This document shows positions 25,375 through 34,947 of a stretch of DNA of 64,000 nt, piece by piece. Each line of letters opens with the position of its first letter. The stretch's first letter is position 1. The stretch lies in NCBI GenBank assembly GCA_041633555.1, contig JBFKFZ010000001.1:62001-126000 (forward strand), written 5' to 3'. The translations under genes were made by a program, and so were the position numbers. Under the pieces are notes generated by a model that worked only from the letters and a program-made list of their open reading frames with translations, was not told where the DNA came from and did no database searches. The stretch comes from JAHEAO01 sp041633555. GTDB taxonomy: Bacteria; Pseudomonadota; Alphaproteobacteria; Rhodobacterales; Rhodobacteraceae.

Positions 25375-26409
25375 CTAGTCCTCCAGCAACAGTTTGACTA
25401 CGTCCGAGCGGTTCAGCGTGCCAACCGGGGCCCCATTCCCGTCCAGAACACGCAGAGCCTCGACCCCCTCGCGAAAGCACGGCGCGGCTTGGGAAATCGT
25501 GGCGTCGACCGGAATATCGCCGCTGACCGGCTGCCCTGCGGCCGAAGCCATGATCGTACCGACGCGAACAACCTTGGCCTTGGATACGGCCTGGCTGAAC
25601 TCGCGCACATATTCCGTCGCCGGATGAAGCACGATCTCTTCGGGCGTGCCGCATTGAACGATCTGACCGTCTTTCATGATAGCGATGCGATCGGCAAGAC
25701 GGATCGCCTCGTCGAAGTCATGAGTGATGAACACGATAGTCTTTTTCAGGACCGATTGCAGACGCATGAACTCGGCCTGCATCTCGCGGCGGATCAGCGG
25801 ATCGAGTGCCGAAAAGGGCTCGTCGAGGAACCAGAGCTCAGGCTCGGAGACGAGCGACCGGGCGATGCCGACGCGCTGCTGCTGGCCGCCGGACAATTGC
25901 CGCGGATAGGACGTCTCGCGTCCCTCCAGTCCCACAAGCGCGATCATCTCCTCGGCCCTTGCCCGGCGTTTGGCAAGAGAAACACCTTGTACTTCAAGTG
26001 GAAACGCCACGTTCTCCACTACGTTCAGATGCGGCAACAGGGCGAAATGCTGAAACACCATCGCCATCTTGTGCCGTCGGATGGCGATCATCTCGGCGTC
26101 GCTCGCGGCCAGAAGGTCCTGCCCGTTGAAGAGTATCTCGCCGGTTGTCGGCTCGACCAGCCGGGAAAGGCAGCGCACCAGCGTCGATTTGCCGGATCCC
26201 GACAGCCCCATGATCACGAAGATCTCGCAGTCGCTCACCTCGAGATCGACCTTTCGGACCGCGCCGATCAGTCCGGCGGCCCTCAAGTCATCCAGCCCTG
26301 GTTCGGCCCCCGGACCCGACAGGATCTCGGCGGCACGCAGGCCGAAAAGCTTCCATACGTTTCGGCAGACCAGTTTGGGTTCGTTCGATGCAGCAGGGGC
26401 CAAAGTCAT
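25375..26409 (-). CDS. Glycine betaine/proline-type ABC transporter ATPase (ProV)
   Basis: A 344-residue ATPase. Walker A is GLSGSGKST (about residue 71), signature LSGGQQQRVGIARSL, Walker B ELWFLDEPFSALD, switch His in FITHDFDEAI. The ProV-type N-terminal extension with KLFGLRAAEIL is present, and a short CBS-like regulatory end (about 280-344) is present as a single shortened domain instead of the usual pair. In osmoregulatory ProV/OpuA this region senses ionic strength; the shortened form may respond less. It is the second gene of the operon. Confidence 0.93.
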   Translation of the reverse strand: MTLAPAASNEPKLVCRNVWKLFGLRAAEILSGPGAEPGLDDLRAAGLIGAVRKVDLEVSDCEIFVIMGLSGSGKSTLVRCLSRLVEPTTGEILFNGQDLLAASDAEMIAIRRHKMAMVFQHFALLPHLNVVENVAFPLEVQGVSLAKRRARAEEMIALVGLEGRETSYPRQLSGGQQQRVGIARSLVSEPELWFLDEPFSALDPLIRREMQAEFMRLQSVLKKTIVFITHDFDEAIRLADRIAIMKDGQIVQCGTPEEIVLHPATEYVREFSQAVSKAKVVRVGTIMASAAGQPVSGDIPVDATISQAAPCFREGVEALRVLDGNGAPVGTLNRSDVVKLLLED

Positions 26410-26484
26410 CTACCACGCCGGCTTGGCATCACGCGGTCGCCCGCAACCTGCGGACGGCCGCGCCATTTTCGCAAGGAGCGTGCA

Positions 26485-27456
26485 TTACTGCCCGATCCAC
26501 GCCTTCCAGCGCGCTTCGTTCGTCGCCATCCAATCGTCGACCACCGCCTCGACCGTCTGGCCGTCCAGATCGACAGCCGTGATCATCTGGCCCATCTCGG
26601 TATTATCGACCGTGAAGGCCTTGATCGCGGCATAAGCGCCGGGCCATTTATCCTTGACCCCGGCCCAGCCCACTTTCCAGATCTCACCGAACGGCTTGCC
26701 GCAATCATAGGCCATGTCCGGATTAATGCCCCAGGCCGGATCATTGTAGCATTCCGAGGTAAAGGTCGGGAACTCAACCCACGCCCCTTCATACTTGGCC
26801 GGGGCCCAGTGCGGTGCGTAAACCCAGAGCATGACGGGCGCCTGCCGCTGGTAGGCGCTTTCCAGCTCGGCAAAGAGCGCTGCATCGGTGCCCGCATGGA
26901 TCACCTCGAAGGGCAAGTCCAACGCCTCGACCCGTTCGTCGTCAAATCCGCCCCATGTCACAGGACCACCGAGATACCTGCCCATGGGGGCGGTTTCGGC
27001 GGTCGAGAAGGCTTCGGCGCAGGATGGATCCTTCAGGGCCTCCCAGTTGGGCAGGTCAGGACAGAGTTCGACCATGTAGGACGGATACCACCATTCCTCC
27101 TTCGCCTGCATTCCGGTGGGACCGAAATTCTCGACCTTGCCCGTTGCGATGGCGGCATCCATCGCTTCGCGACCCGTCGTCTCCCACATTTCCATGGCGA
27201 CATCGAGGTCGCCGGTCTCGAGCCCCGCGAACTGGGCCAGGTAGTCGGCCTGTACATATTCGACGTTCAGTCCCGCCCGGATCAGCACCTCGCCCATGAT
27301 CCGCGTGGTGATCAATTGACCCGTCCAGTCATGCAGGGTCAGCTTGATCGGGTCCGGCGAATCCTGAGCCGATGCCGGCACAACTGCCAGCGCAAGCATC
27401 ACTGCCGTGGCACACGACCTTGCGCGCAATCGGCTGAAAATCGTCTGTGAAATCAT
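26485..27456 (-). CDS. Glycine betaine/choline-type ABC solute-binding protein
   Basis: A 323-residue periplasmic protein with a signal peptide (first about 30 residues, cleaved after ASA). The OpuAC domain starts at DPIKLTLHDWTGQLITTRIM and contains aromatic residues fit for a cation-pi cage (WETTGREAM, EEWWYPSYMVEL, YAPHWAPAKY). Two or more Cys (ELCPDLP, DPSCAEAF, SECYND, YDCGKP) may pair. The start at 27456 has GGGGAGAAAG; an upstream frame to 27546 is ignored. It is first in the operon. Whether it binds betaine, choline or dimethylglycine is not visible. Confidence 0.9.
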   Translation of the reverse strand: MISQTIFSRLRARSCATAVMLALAVVPASAQDSPDPIKLTLHDWTGQLITTRIMGEVLIRAGLNVEYVQADYLAQFAGLETGDLDVAMEMWETTGREAMDAAIATGKVENFGPTGMQAKEEWWYPSYMVELCPDLPNWEALKDPSCAEAFSTAETAPMGRYLGGPVTWGGFDDERVEALDLPFEVIHAGTDAALFAELESAYQRQAPVMLWVYAPHWAPAKYEGAWVEFPTFTSECYNDPAWGINPDMAYDCGKPFGEIWKVGWAGVKDKWPGAYAAIKAFTVDNTEMGQMITAVDLDGQTVEAVVDDWMATNEARWKAWIGQ

Positions 27457-27813
27457 GGTTCTTTCTCCCCTAGGCAGCCCGCGATTGAAATTTGCCGCGG
27501 GTCCTTCGTTGCTGATACCGGGGCGAGAGTCTGCCCTGCGGTTCAATGCACAACTCTACAGCCATGACCGCCCATCGAGTCAATTGCGTTCGGGTCGCAA
27601 GGCGATGAGCGACAACTGTCCGAGTTCTTCGTGGCATCTCGAGCTAACAGCCCCGGCATTCTCGCCGTCAAATACCTGACACCCGTGAACACCTCGATCT
27701 TCCAGTGACTCTTGTGACTTTCCAGTCAGCCAATTCTGCGGGCGAACCAAAGCTCCATTCGCGCGTTCAGCCTGCCCTCACGGCGCTGACTGCCCCCGAG
27801 CGACTTCTCGCCC
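27457..27813. other. Intergenic region, promoter side of the betaine-type operon
   Basis: About 357 bp between the solute-binding-protein start and the TRAP operon end. It should hold the minus-strand promoter of the betaine-type operon. I saw no palindrome or clear terminator; two copies of CCAGT at 27711-27727 around a short direct repeat are all I noted. Confidence 0.4.
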
Positions 27814-29118
27814 TCATCGGAACATCAGGTCTGGCAGGAAAGTGACGATCTGCGGAAAGGCCACGATAAGCACGATTGCGAAAAGCAGAAGTAGCAGGAA
27901 CGGGAAGGTCGCCGCCGCGATTTCTCCGACGCCGCGTCCCGTCATGGATTTCAGCACGATCAGGTTGAACCCGACCGGCGGCGTGATCTGGGCGCATTCG
28001 ATCACGATGACCGCGTAGATCCCGAACCAGATCGGATCGATCCCGACCGCGTGGATCATCGGCAGGACGACAGAGCTGGACAGGACCAGAATGGAGATGC
28101 CTTCAAGGAAGCAGCCGAGGATCAGGAAGAACAGGGTCAGGACCAGGATCAACCCGGTCGGCGAGAGGTTCAAGTCGCGCACCCACCCGGCCGCGACCCG
28201 GGGAATGTCGGCAAAACCTACGGCAATCGAAAGACAAGCCGCGCAGGCGATGATGAAGGAGATCATGCACGAGATGCGGGTGGCCGACAGCAGGCTCTCG
28301 ACGAACATCTCACGGGTCAGCGTCCGGTTCACCCCGGCCAGGATCAGAGCGCCGAGAATACCGATCGAGGCGGCCTCGGTCGGCGTGGCGATGCCGCCGT
28401 AGATCGAGCCGATGATCGCGACGATTAGCAACACGACCGGGATCAGTTCTCGCGAGGCGCGGACCTTCTCGGCAAGCGTCTGGCCTTGCGGCAGATCCCC
28501 GGTCCGGTCGGGATTGCGCTTTGACCAGAGCGCGATATACCCTGAGAAGAGCAGGATCAGCATCAGCCCGGGAAGAACGCCCGCGATGAAGAGCCGCGCC
28601 ACCGATTGCTGCGCGACGACCCCGTAGACGATCATGATGATCGACGGCGGGATCAGAAGGCCGAACGTCCCTGCCCCGGCCAGTGACCCCACCATCATCC
28701 TGCTGTCGTAGTTCCGCTGGGTCAGTTCCGGGATGCTCATCCGTCCGACAGTCGCGCAAGTGACTGCGGACGAACCGGAGACGGCGGCCATCACTCCGCA
28801 GCCGATCACGTTGACATGCATCAGCCCGCCGGGCAGGCCCGCGACCCAGGGCGACAGGCCACGGAACAGGCTGGAGGACAGCCCGGACCGCATCAGGATT
28901 TCGCCCATCCATACGAAAAGGGGCAATGCGGTCAGGGCCCAGTTCCAGCTGGCGTCCCAGATCGTCGAGGCCATGATCGAACCCGGCGGAAGCGGCGCGA
29001 AAAAGGCGAAGACGATGAAGCCGGCGGTCAGGAGCGACAGGGCAATCCAGACGCCGGTGCCGAGCAGGATGAAGAGCGCAAGGACAAGGACGAGCGATGC
29101 AAGGGCGACGGGATCCAC
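27814..29118 (-). CDS. TRAP transporter large permease (DctM)
   Basis: A 434-residue membrane protein with about 12 hydrophobic segments and TRAP-large motifs such as GVMAAVSGSSAVTCATVGRM, GSLAGAGTFGLLIPPSIIMI and AQITPPVGFNLIVL. I placed the start at the GTG at 29118, 5 bp after the small-permease stop with GGAG upstream; the ATG at 29253 would lie inside the small-permease gene. It forms the Na+-coupled channel for the solute delivered by the DctP-type protein. Confidence 0.92.
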   Translation of the reverse strand: MDPVALASLVLVLALFILLGTGVWIALSLLTAGFIVFAFFAPLPPGSIMASTIWDASWNWALTALPLFVWMGEILMRSGLSSSLFRGLSPWVAGLPGGLMHVNVIGCGVMAAVSGSSAVTCATVGRMSIPELTQRNYDSRMMVGSLAGAGTFGLLIPPSIIMIVYGVVAQQSVARLFIAGVLPGLMLILLFSGYIALWSKRNPDRTGDLPQGQTLAEKVRASRELIPVVLLIVAIIGSIYGGIATPTEAASIGILGALILAGVNRTLTREMFVESLLSATRISCMISFIIACAACLSIAVGFADIPRVAAGWVRDLNLSPTGLILVLTLFFLILGCFLEGISILVLSSSVVLPMIHAVGIDPIWFGIYAVIVIECAQITPPVGFNLIVLKSMTGRGVGEIAAATFPFLLLLLFAIVLIVAFPQIVTFLPDLMFR

Positions 29119-29123
29119 CGGCG

Positions 29124-29633
29124 CTACTCCACCACACTGTCGGCATTGGTGGCATAGTCCGGCTCTTGTCCGCGTAGCACCATCACCGCCTGCTCGAGGA
29201 CAGCGAGAAGCAGAACGACAAGTCCGAAGGCGACCGTGGATTGCGGGATCCACATCGGGATCGCCAGAAGGCCGGGGCTAAGCTCTCCGAAAGAGTAAGT
29301 CTCATAGGCGAAGTGACCGACATGCCAAGTCATGAAGCCCACGATCAGAACAGCGACGAGGCAGACCCAGATCTCGACCGCCCGATGGATCGTCGGCGGA
29401 ACGAACTGGGTGATCAGACTCACCCGGACATGACCGCCATTGACGAGCGTATAGGCGAGGCCGAGGAAGGTCGAGGCGGCCAGGAAGAAGCCGGACAATT
29501 CGGTCGTCTCGATCGGTTGGCCGAGTTGGCGCGCAGCGATCTGCACCAGCGTTGCCACGGCGATCGCGGCGAGAAACCCCGCGGCCATGTAGCCGCAGAT
29601 ATTCGCCAGCAGGTGGACTGCGCGTCTGAGCAT
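29124..29633 (-). CDS. TRAP transporter small permease (DctQ)
   Basis: A 169-residue membrane protein with four hydrophobic segments and the DctQ-type QIAARQLGQPIETTELSGFF. The ATG at 29633 has CGGGGA at a good distance; the ATG at 29648 has none. It lies between dctP and dctM in the usual order. Confidence 0.88.
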   Translation of the reverse strand: MLRRAVHLLANICGYMAAGFLAAIAVATLVQIAARQLGQPIETTELSGFFLAASTFLGLAYTLVNGGHVRVSLITQFVPPTIHRAVEIWVCLVAVLIVGFMTWHVGHFAYETYSFGELSPGLLAIPMWIPQSTVAFGLVVLLLAVLEQAVMVLRGQEPDYATNADSVVE

Positions 29634-29690
29634 GTTGTTTCCCCGCATGAAGGCGGCGCCCCGCGATGCGGGCGCCGCTCCGATCCCGCC

Positions 29691-30674
29691 CTAGTTGACC
29701 GATGCCAGATAGGCTTCGAGCACCTCGACTTCCTCCGGCGAGGCGTCGGCCTTCCATTCCTCGATCATCGCCGTGCCGATATCGGCCAACTTCGCCTGCA
29801 ATTCGGGGGATGCGTCGCTGACCTCCATCCCGGCATCCTTCAGCTTCTGTACCGTTTCATCGCCCGCTTCCTTGCTCATCACCCAGGCCCTTTCGGTCGC
29901 CCGCGTGCCCGCAGCGACGATGGCCTCCTGCAGTTCGGGTGCCAGACCCGACAATGCCCGCTCATTGACGATGATGCCGTTCTTGTTGTGCATCGACCCG
30001 CTATAGGTGAAGTGGTTGACATAGTCCCAGGCCTGGATGTCGGTACCGGTTTGCGCCGAGGTAAAAAGCGCCTCGATCAGCCCTGTCGAGAAGGCCTGCG
30101 GCACTTCGGCAAAGGGAAGGATCGTCGCCTCAAACCCCAAGAGCTCTCCCATCCGTTGGGTGGCGGGCGAATAGATCCGCAGCTTGACGTTATCGAATTG
30201 TGCGCCGTCGGTAACCGGGAAGCCGGTATAGAACCCCTGCCCCGGCCATGGCGCGTAACTGATCACCTTGGCCCCGGCCTTTTCGAATTCGGCGTCGAAC
30301 CAGGGCTTCTGTGCCTCCATCAGCTTCCATGCGGTGTCGTAATTGCCGGCGACGTTGGGCAAACTGTCGAGCGTATACATCGGGCTTTCGTTGCCATAGA
30401 CGCCGAACCGAATTTCTCCCAGCTGGATCTGGCCGGACTGCACCGCCCGGCGGATCGCGTCGAGCTTGATCAGCTCGCCATTGGGCCGCAGGTCGATCTT
30501 GAGATCGCCGTTGCTCGCGGTTTCGACTTCTTCGATGAACATCCGGATGTTCTTGGTGAAAAAGCTGTCCTCGGGATAGCCCGAGGCCATGACCCAGGTC
30601 GTCTCAGCGGCAGCGGGTCCGGCAAGCGTCACCGCAGTTACCAGAATCGCGCCAAGTTCTTTCATGAGCTTCAT
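29691..30674 (-). CDS. TRAP transporter solute-binding protein (DctP)
   Basis: A 327-residue periplasmic protein with a signal peptide (MKLMKELGAILVTAVTLAGPAAA). The DctP fold is supported by GQIQLGEIRFG, KLRIYSPATQRMGELLGF with the conserved Arg that binds a ligand carboxylate, and LPFAEVPQAFSTGLIEALFTS. TRAP binding proteins mostly carry organic acids. GGGAGGAAA precedes the ATG. It follows the hydantoinase pair by 205 bp, so the ligand may be a carboxylated ring amide or its product; that is inference. Confidence 0.92.
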   Translation of the reverse strand: MKLMKELGAILVTAVTLAGPAAAETTWVMASGYPEDSFFTKNIRMFIEEVETASNGDLKIDLRPNGELIKLDAIRRAVQSGQIQLGEIRFGVYGNESPMYTLDSLPNVAGNYDTAWKLMEAQKPWFDAEFEKAGAKVISYAPWPGQGFYTGFPVTDGAQFDNVKLRIYSPATQRMGELLGFEATILPFAEVPQAFSTGLIEALFTSAQTGTDIQAWDYVNHFTYSGSMHNKNGIIVNERALSGLAPELQEAIVAAGTRATERAWVMSKEAGDETVQKLKDAGMEVSDASPELQAKLADIGTAMIEEWKADASPEEVEVLEAYLASVN

Positions 30675-30844
30675 TGTGTGATTTCCTCCCTGTTCTGAGA
30701 GATACCTTGATTTTCGACTCGTTACTACTCCGACGGATAGTCACGATCGTCGAGGCGAATGTACTGGCTGGAGTTCGAGTCGTCGCCCCGTTCTTGCAGG
30801 ACGGGGGTCGTATTACTTCGCGGTCACGCACCCCTCGATGGTCG

Positions 30845-30859
30845 TTCTGTCGGACAGAA
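30845..30859. promoter_or_regulatory. 15-bp perfect palindrome between hyuB and the TRAP genes
   Basis: TTCTGTC-G-GACAGAA, seven paired bases around one central base, in the 205-bp gap before dctP. It could be a regulator binding site or a small hairpin; no T-run follows on either strand. No regulator gene is next to it. Confidence 0.4.
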
Positions 30860-30879
30860 ACCGTCGGTCGTTCCCCATC

Positions 30880-32589
30880 TTATATTGCCTGCCTCTGCCG
30901 GATGGCGTTTTCAACCTCGGCGATGTCCTTTGGGCTCAGGCCATAAACCTCTGCCGCGGTTTTGGCGGAGATATACCCACGCGCCAGATCCCGCAGGACC
31001 AGTTCCTTGGGCCGCTCGGAGGGGTCGCCGTAGCCGGCGCCGCCGGGGAAGGCCATCACGACCTTGCGCCCGTGCGGCACGAACTGTTTGCCCTTGCCTT
31101 TCATCGCGCTGCCGTCATCCAGCGCGATTGTCGTGCAGGCTCCGGCCATACCGCCACGCCGACCGCGCGCGGGATGATCAACCCGGTCGAACATCGCCTG
31201 GATGTCGAACTCGTGGCCCTCCATCGCGCCGACCTCCATGTACTGCCCAAGCCCGCCGCGCGTCTTGCCCGCGCCCCCTGAATCGGGGCGCAATTCCTTG
31301 CGCCAGATGATGACGGGGCCTGCGTGTTCCGTCGCCTCAATCGGCATCGTCATGACGCCCGACGGGAAGGCCGTGGCGTTCAGCCCGTCATGCTCGGGCC
31401 GTGCGCCGGAACCGCCGGAATTGAAGATCAGCACTTCGGAACGGCGCGCATGTGCCGGGGCAGGCACATCGGTCCGGGGCCTCAGGGAAACCTGGAAGTT
31501 GCAGAGACATCCCGCACCTTCTGCCGGCACCAGACCCGGAACGATCTTGTCGAAGGCGTCATAAACCGTGTCGGGCACGAAATGCCCGACAATGTGGCGC
31601 AGGGCTACCGGCGCCGGATGCAGCGCGTTGACGATGGTATTCTCCGGTGCCTCGATTTCAAATGGCGCCAGCGAGGCGGCGTTGTTGGGGATTTCAGGTG
31701 CGATGGCGACCTTGAGCGCATAGCAGGCATAGGCCTTGGTATAGACAAGCGGGCAATTGATGCCCTTCTTGTCGACGCCGGAGGTTCCGGCGAAGTCCGT
31801 GACGATCCGGTCCTCATGCACGGTGATCTTGACCTTCAGATTGATTGGCACGTCGAAGCCATCGACCGTCATCTCGCCCGTTGCCTCTTTGCGCGGCAGG
31901 GCGGCGATCCGTTCCAGCGTCGCGCGGCGGGAATTTTCGAAGATGAACTCGGCGATCCCGTCCAGATCGTCCAGATCGAATTCCGTCATCATCTCGATCA
32001 ACCGGCGGCGGCCGATCTCGTTGCAGGTGGCAAGAGCATACATGTCGCCGATCAACTGGTCGGGTTCGCGGACATTGCCGCGTACGATCCGCACCAGCGT
32101 TTCATCGACCGCACCGCGTTCGGCGAACTTCATGATCGGGATGTAGAGCCCTTCCTCGTAGACGCTCTGGGCATCCGCGCCGAATCCGCGACCACCAATA
32201 TCGACAATATGCGCAGTGCAGGCGAAGAAACCCATCAGGACACCGTCCTTGAACGACGGCGTTACCATCGTGATGTCGTGCAGATGGCCGGTGCCCTCCC
32301 AGGGGTCATTGGTCACGTAGACGTCGCCCTCGAACATGTTCTGCCGCCCGATCCGGCGGATGAAATGCGCGACCGCGTCCGCCATGGCATTCACGTGTCC
32401 CGGAGTGCCGGTGACCGCCTGCGCCAGCATCCGGCCATGGGTGTCATAGACTCCCGCGGAAAGGTCGCCCGCTTCGCGGACAGACGTCGAGAAAGCGGTG
32501 CGCACAAGCGCCTGCGCCTGTTCTTCGACGACCGAGATCAGGCGGTTCCACATCACCTGGAAAGAGACTTTCGAATGTTCCCTGGTCAT
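30880..32589 (-). CDS. Hydantoinase B/oxoprolinase family protein (HyuB)
   Basis: A 569-residue subunit, length typical for HyuB. Family features are the VSFQVMWNRLISVVEEQAQAL start, FSTSVREAGDLSAGVYD, YVTNDPWEGTGHLHD with the metal-site His, GGRGFGADAQSVYEEGLYIP and the Gly-rich RGGLGQYMEVG. With HyuA it forms an ATP-dependent enzyme that opens 5-membered cyclic amides (hydantoins, N-methylhydantoin, 5-oxoproline) or carboxylates ketones in acetone/acetophenone carboxylase relatives. It starts 3 bp after hyuA. Confidence 0.93.
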   Translation of the reverse strand: MTREHSKVSFQVMWNRLISVVEEQAQALVRTAFSTSVREAGDLSAGVYDTHGRMLAQAVTGTPGHVNAMADAVAHFIRRIGRQNMFEGDVYVTNDPWEGTGHLHDITMVTPSFKDGVLMGFFACTAHIVDIGGRGFGADAQSVYEEGLYIPIMKFAERGAVDETLVRIVRGNVREPDQLIGDMYALATCNEIGRRRLIEMMTEFDLDDLDGIAEFIFENSRRATLERIAALPRKEATGEMTVDGFDVPINLKVKITVHEDRIVTDFAGTSGVDKKGINCPLVYTKAYACYALKVAIAPEIPNNAASLAPFEIEAPENTIVNALHPAPVALRHIVGHFVPDTVYDAFDKIVPGLVPAEGAGCLCNFQVSLRPRTDVPAPAHARRSEVLIFNSGGSGARPEHDGLNATAFPSGVMTMPIEATEHAGPVIIWRKELRPDSGGAGKTRGGLGQYMEVGAMEGHEFDIQAMFDRVDHPARGRRGGMAGACTTIALDDGSAMKGKGKQFVPHGRKVVMAFPGGAGYGDPSERPKELVLRDLARGYISAKTAAEVYGLSPKDIAEVENAIRQRQAI

Positions 32590-32592
32590 GGC

Positions 32593-34674
32593 TCAGGATC
32601 CTTTCACGTTGACGTCGATGCAGCCGTCGGGCTGGCGGATGGCTTGACGGCTGGCGGGAACGATGATCGTGGTCTCATCTTCGGTGATCGCTGCGGGTCC
32701 CGACACCAGGTGCCCCACGTCAAGCCCGGACCGTTCCACCACGTCTGCCGCGGCAAAGGCCCCTGAAGCCGCATCGAACAATTGCCTCGAACCGTTGAGC
32801 TTGGCCGCGACCTTTCCCCCAGTCGCCTCAACCCGCGCGACCTTTTCCGGTGGCGTCGTCGCATTGACCGACCAGACGGTGATTTCGACATCCATCCCCG
32901 AAACGGTGCGCCCGAACAGCTTGGCGTAATCCTCCTCGAACCGGGCAAGGAAGGTGGCAGCGTCAGGGGCCAGAGCCTGCGCTTCGCTCAAGGCGATCGG
33001 AATCTCCCAACCCTGGCCGGAATAGCGCATGTAAACCTTGTATTCGCTCAGGATGGGACTGGTCTCCTCACAGGTGCGCACAAAGCCTGTCGCTTCCTCC
33101 TTGAGCTCGGTCAGAAGCGCGCGGATGCGGTCGGCGTCGAAATCGCTGAGCCTCAAATAGACCGACCGGTTCGCCTCGAAACTGAAGGGTGCGCGCAGAA
33201 ACCCGATGGCCGATCCCACGCCCGCCCCCGGCGGTACGATCAGCCGGCTGACCCCCAGCTTTTCGCAGAGCCGCCCGGCATGCAGCGGCGCGGCCCCACC
33301 GAAGGCGATCATCGTGTATTCGCTAAGATCCTCGCCATTCTCGACGGCATGAACACGGGCGGCATTGGCCATGTTCTCGTCGACAACTTCGGCCACCCCA
33401 AAGGCCGCCCCGACCTCATCCATGTCCAGCATGGCGCCAACATGACTGTGCAGGGCCGTTCGCGCGCTGTCGGGGTTCAGCCTTATCGACCCGCCGGCAA
33501 AATTGTCGGGATCGAGCTTGCCGAGCACTAGATCGGCGTCCGTTACCCCCGGCCGTGTCCCGCCCCGCCCGTAACAGGCCGGGCCGGGCTCCGAACCCGC
33601 ACTTTCCGGACCGACCCGGATCTGGCGCATGCTGTCGACATGCGCGAGCGAGCCGCCACCTGCGCCGATCTCGACCATGTCGATTACCGGGATCGAGATC
33701 GGCATGCCCGAGCCTTTCTTGAACCGGTATGTCCGCGCAACCTCGAAAACACGGACGGTCTTGGGGGTCTGGTTCTTGATCAGGCAGATCTTGGCCGTGG
33801 TTCCGCCCATGTCGAAGCTCAGCACCTTGTCGAGCCCGTAGCGCGCCGCGATATGGGCCGCGAAAACAGCGCCGCCCGCCGGACCGCTCTCGACCAGCCG
33901 AACCGGAAAATCGGCGGCCTTCTGTATCGAAATGATGCCGCCGCCCGAATGCATCAGGAAGATCCGGCAGCCGACGCCTTCACCGCGCAGGCGCTCCTCC
34001 AGCCGCCCGAGGTAAGAGGCCATCAGCGGCTTGATATAGGCATTGGCCACGACGGTGTTTAGGCGTTCGTATTCGCGCATCTGGGGGCTGACTTCGGAGG
34101 AAATCGAGACCGAGGCTTCGGGCAAGCATACGTTCAGCACGTCCCGGATCAGGCGCTCGTGAGTCGGGTTCAGATAGGAGTGAATCAGGCCAACAGCAAG
34201 GCTTTCAAATCCAGCCTCGGCAATGCGATCCACGACCGCCTCAACGTCGGCGCGGTCCAGCGGGATCATGACCTCGCCGCGGGCATTGACCCGCTCGGGC
34301 ACCGTGAAACGCATCTGCCGGGACAAGAGCGGCTCGGGCAGCGTCAGGTTCAGATCGTATTGCTCGAACCGGCTTTCAGTCCGCATCTCGATGACATCAC
34401 GAAACCCTTGCGTCGTGATCAGGGCCGTCTTGGCCCCGCGCCGCTCGATCAACGCATTTGTGGCCAGCGTGGTGCCGTGAATGATCTGTTCGATCTGATC
34501 GGGGGTGATACCGGCCTTGGCGCAAGCCTGATGCATTCCGTCGATGATCGCATTCTCCGGCGCCGCATAGGTGGTCAGAACCTTGGTCGAAAACTGCTCG
34601 CCCCGGTTTTCGAGGACCACGTCGGTAAACGTACCGCCAATGTCTACGCCAAGTCGTGTCATCATCGGCCGCAT
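32593..34674 (-). CDS. Hydantoinase A/oxoprolinase family protein (HyuA)
   Basis: A 693-residue subunit. The actin-like ATPase start RLGVDIGGTFTDVVL is clear, followed by IIHGTTLATNALIERRGAKT and LSFDMGGTTAKICLI as the phosphate-binding motifs, then YGRGGTRPGVTDADLVLG. AAGGAGAGG precedes the ATG at 34674. It is first in a likely operon with hyuB and the TRAP genes. The exact substrate cannot be read from sequence; N-methylhydantoin would fit the sarcosine-type enzyme 12 kb away, but nothing shows it. Confidence 0.93.
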   Translation of the reverse strand: MRPMMTRLGVDIGGTFTDVVLENRGEQFSTKVLTTYAAPENAIIDGMHQACAKAGITPDQIEQIIHGTTLATNALIERRGAKTALITTQGFRDVIEMRTESRFEQYDLNLTLPEPLLSRQMRFTVPERVNARGEVMIPLDRADVEAVVDRIAEAGFESLAVGLIHSYLNPTHERLIRDVLNVCLPEASVSISSEVSPQMREYERLNTVVANAYIKPLMASYLGRLEERLRGEGVGCRIFLMHSGGGIISIQKAADFPVRLVESGPAGGAVFAAHIAARYGLDKVLSFDMGGTTAKICLIKNQTPKTVRVFEVARTYRFKKGSGMPISIPVIDMVEIGAGGGSLAHVDSMRQIRVGPESAGSEPGPACYGRGGTRPGVTDADLVLGKLDPDNFAGGSIRLNPDSARTALHSHVGAMLDMDEVGAAFGVAEVVDENMANAARVHAVENGEDLSEYTMIAFGGAAPLHAGRLCEKLGVSRLIVPPGAGVGSAIGFLRAPFSFEANRSVYLRLSDFDADRIRALLTELKEEATGFVRTCEETSPILSEYKVYMRYSGQGWEIPIALSEAQALAPDAATFLARFEEDYAKLFGRTVSGMDVEITVWSVNATTPPEKVARVEATGGKVAAKLNGSRQLFDAASGAFAAADVVERSGLDVGHLVSGPAAITEDETTIIVPASRQAIRQPDGCIDVNVKGS

Positions 34675-34947
34675 TCGTGCCTCTCCTTATCGTCCGCAGG
34701 GTTGGTCGCAAGCAATCCCAGCCAAAAGGCAAGAACCAATGGCCAGCAATGAGGCTTCTTCGCGAACTTGACCAGAAGATCGACCTTGAGTTCAACAGAT
34801 GCAATGGCCGAATGATCTCCAATCCGGCGCGGACATTCGTGCGCCTTTAGAGGTTGCTCGGATCGACCTGCCCACAATCAGTGAAAATCATGCACGAGGC
34901 GGCTTTGCCTGCCAATGACTGGCTGCAGGAGTTGCGACAGCTGGGTG

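Noticed and set aside
25114..27450. A 778-codon plus-strand open frame opposite the betaine-type transporter genes
   Set aside because: It is antisense to three well-supported genes and has the Arg/His/Gly/Pro-rich composition of a mirror frame in high-GC DNA.
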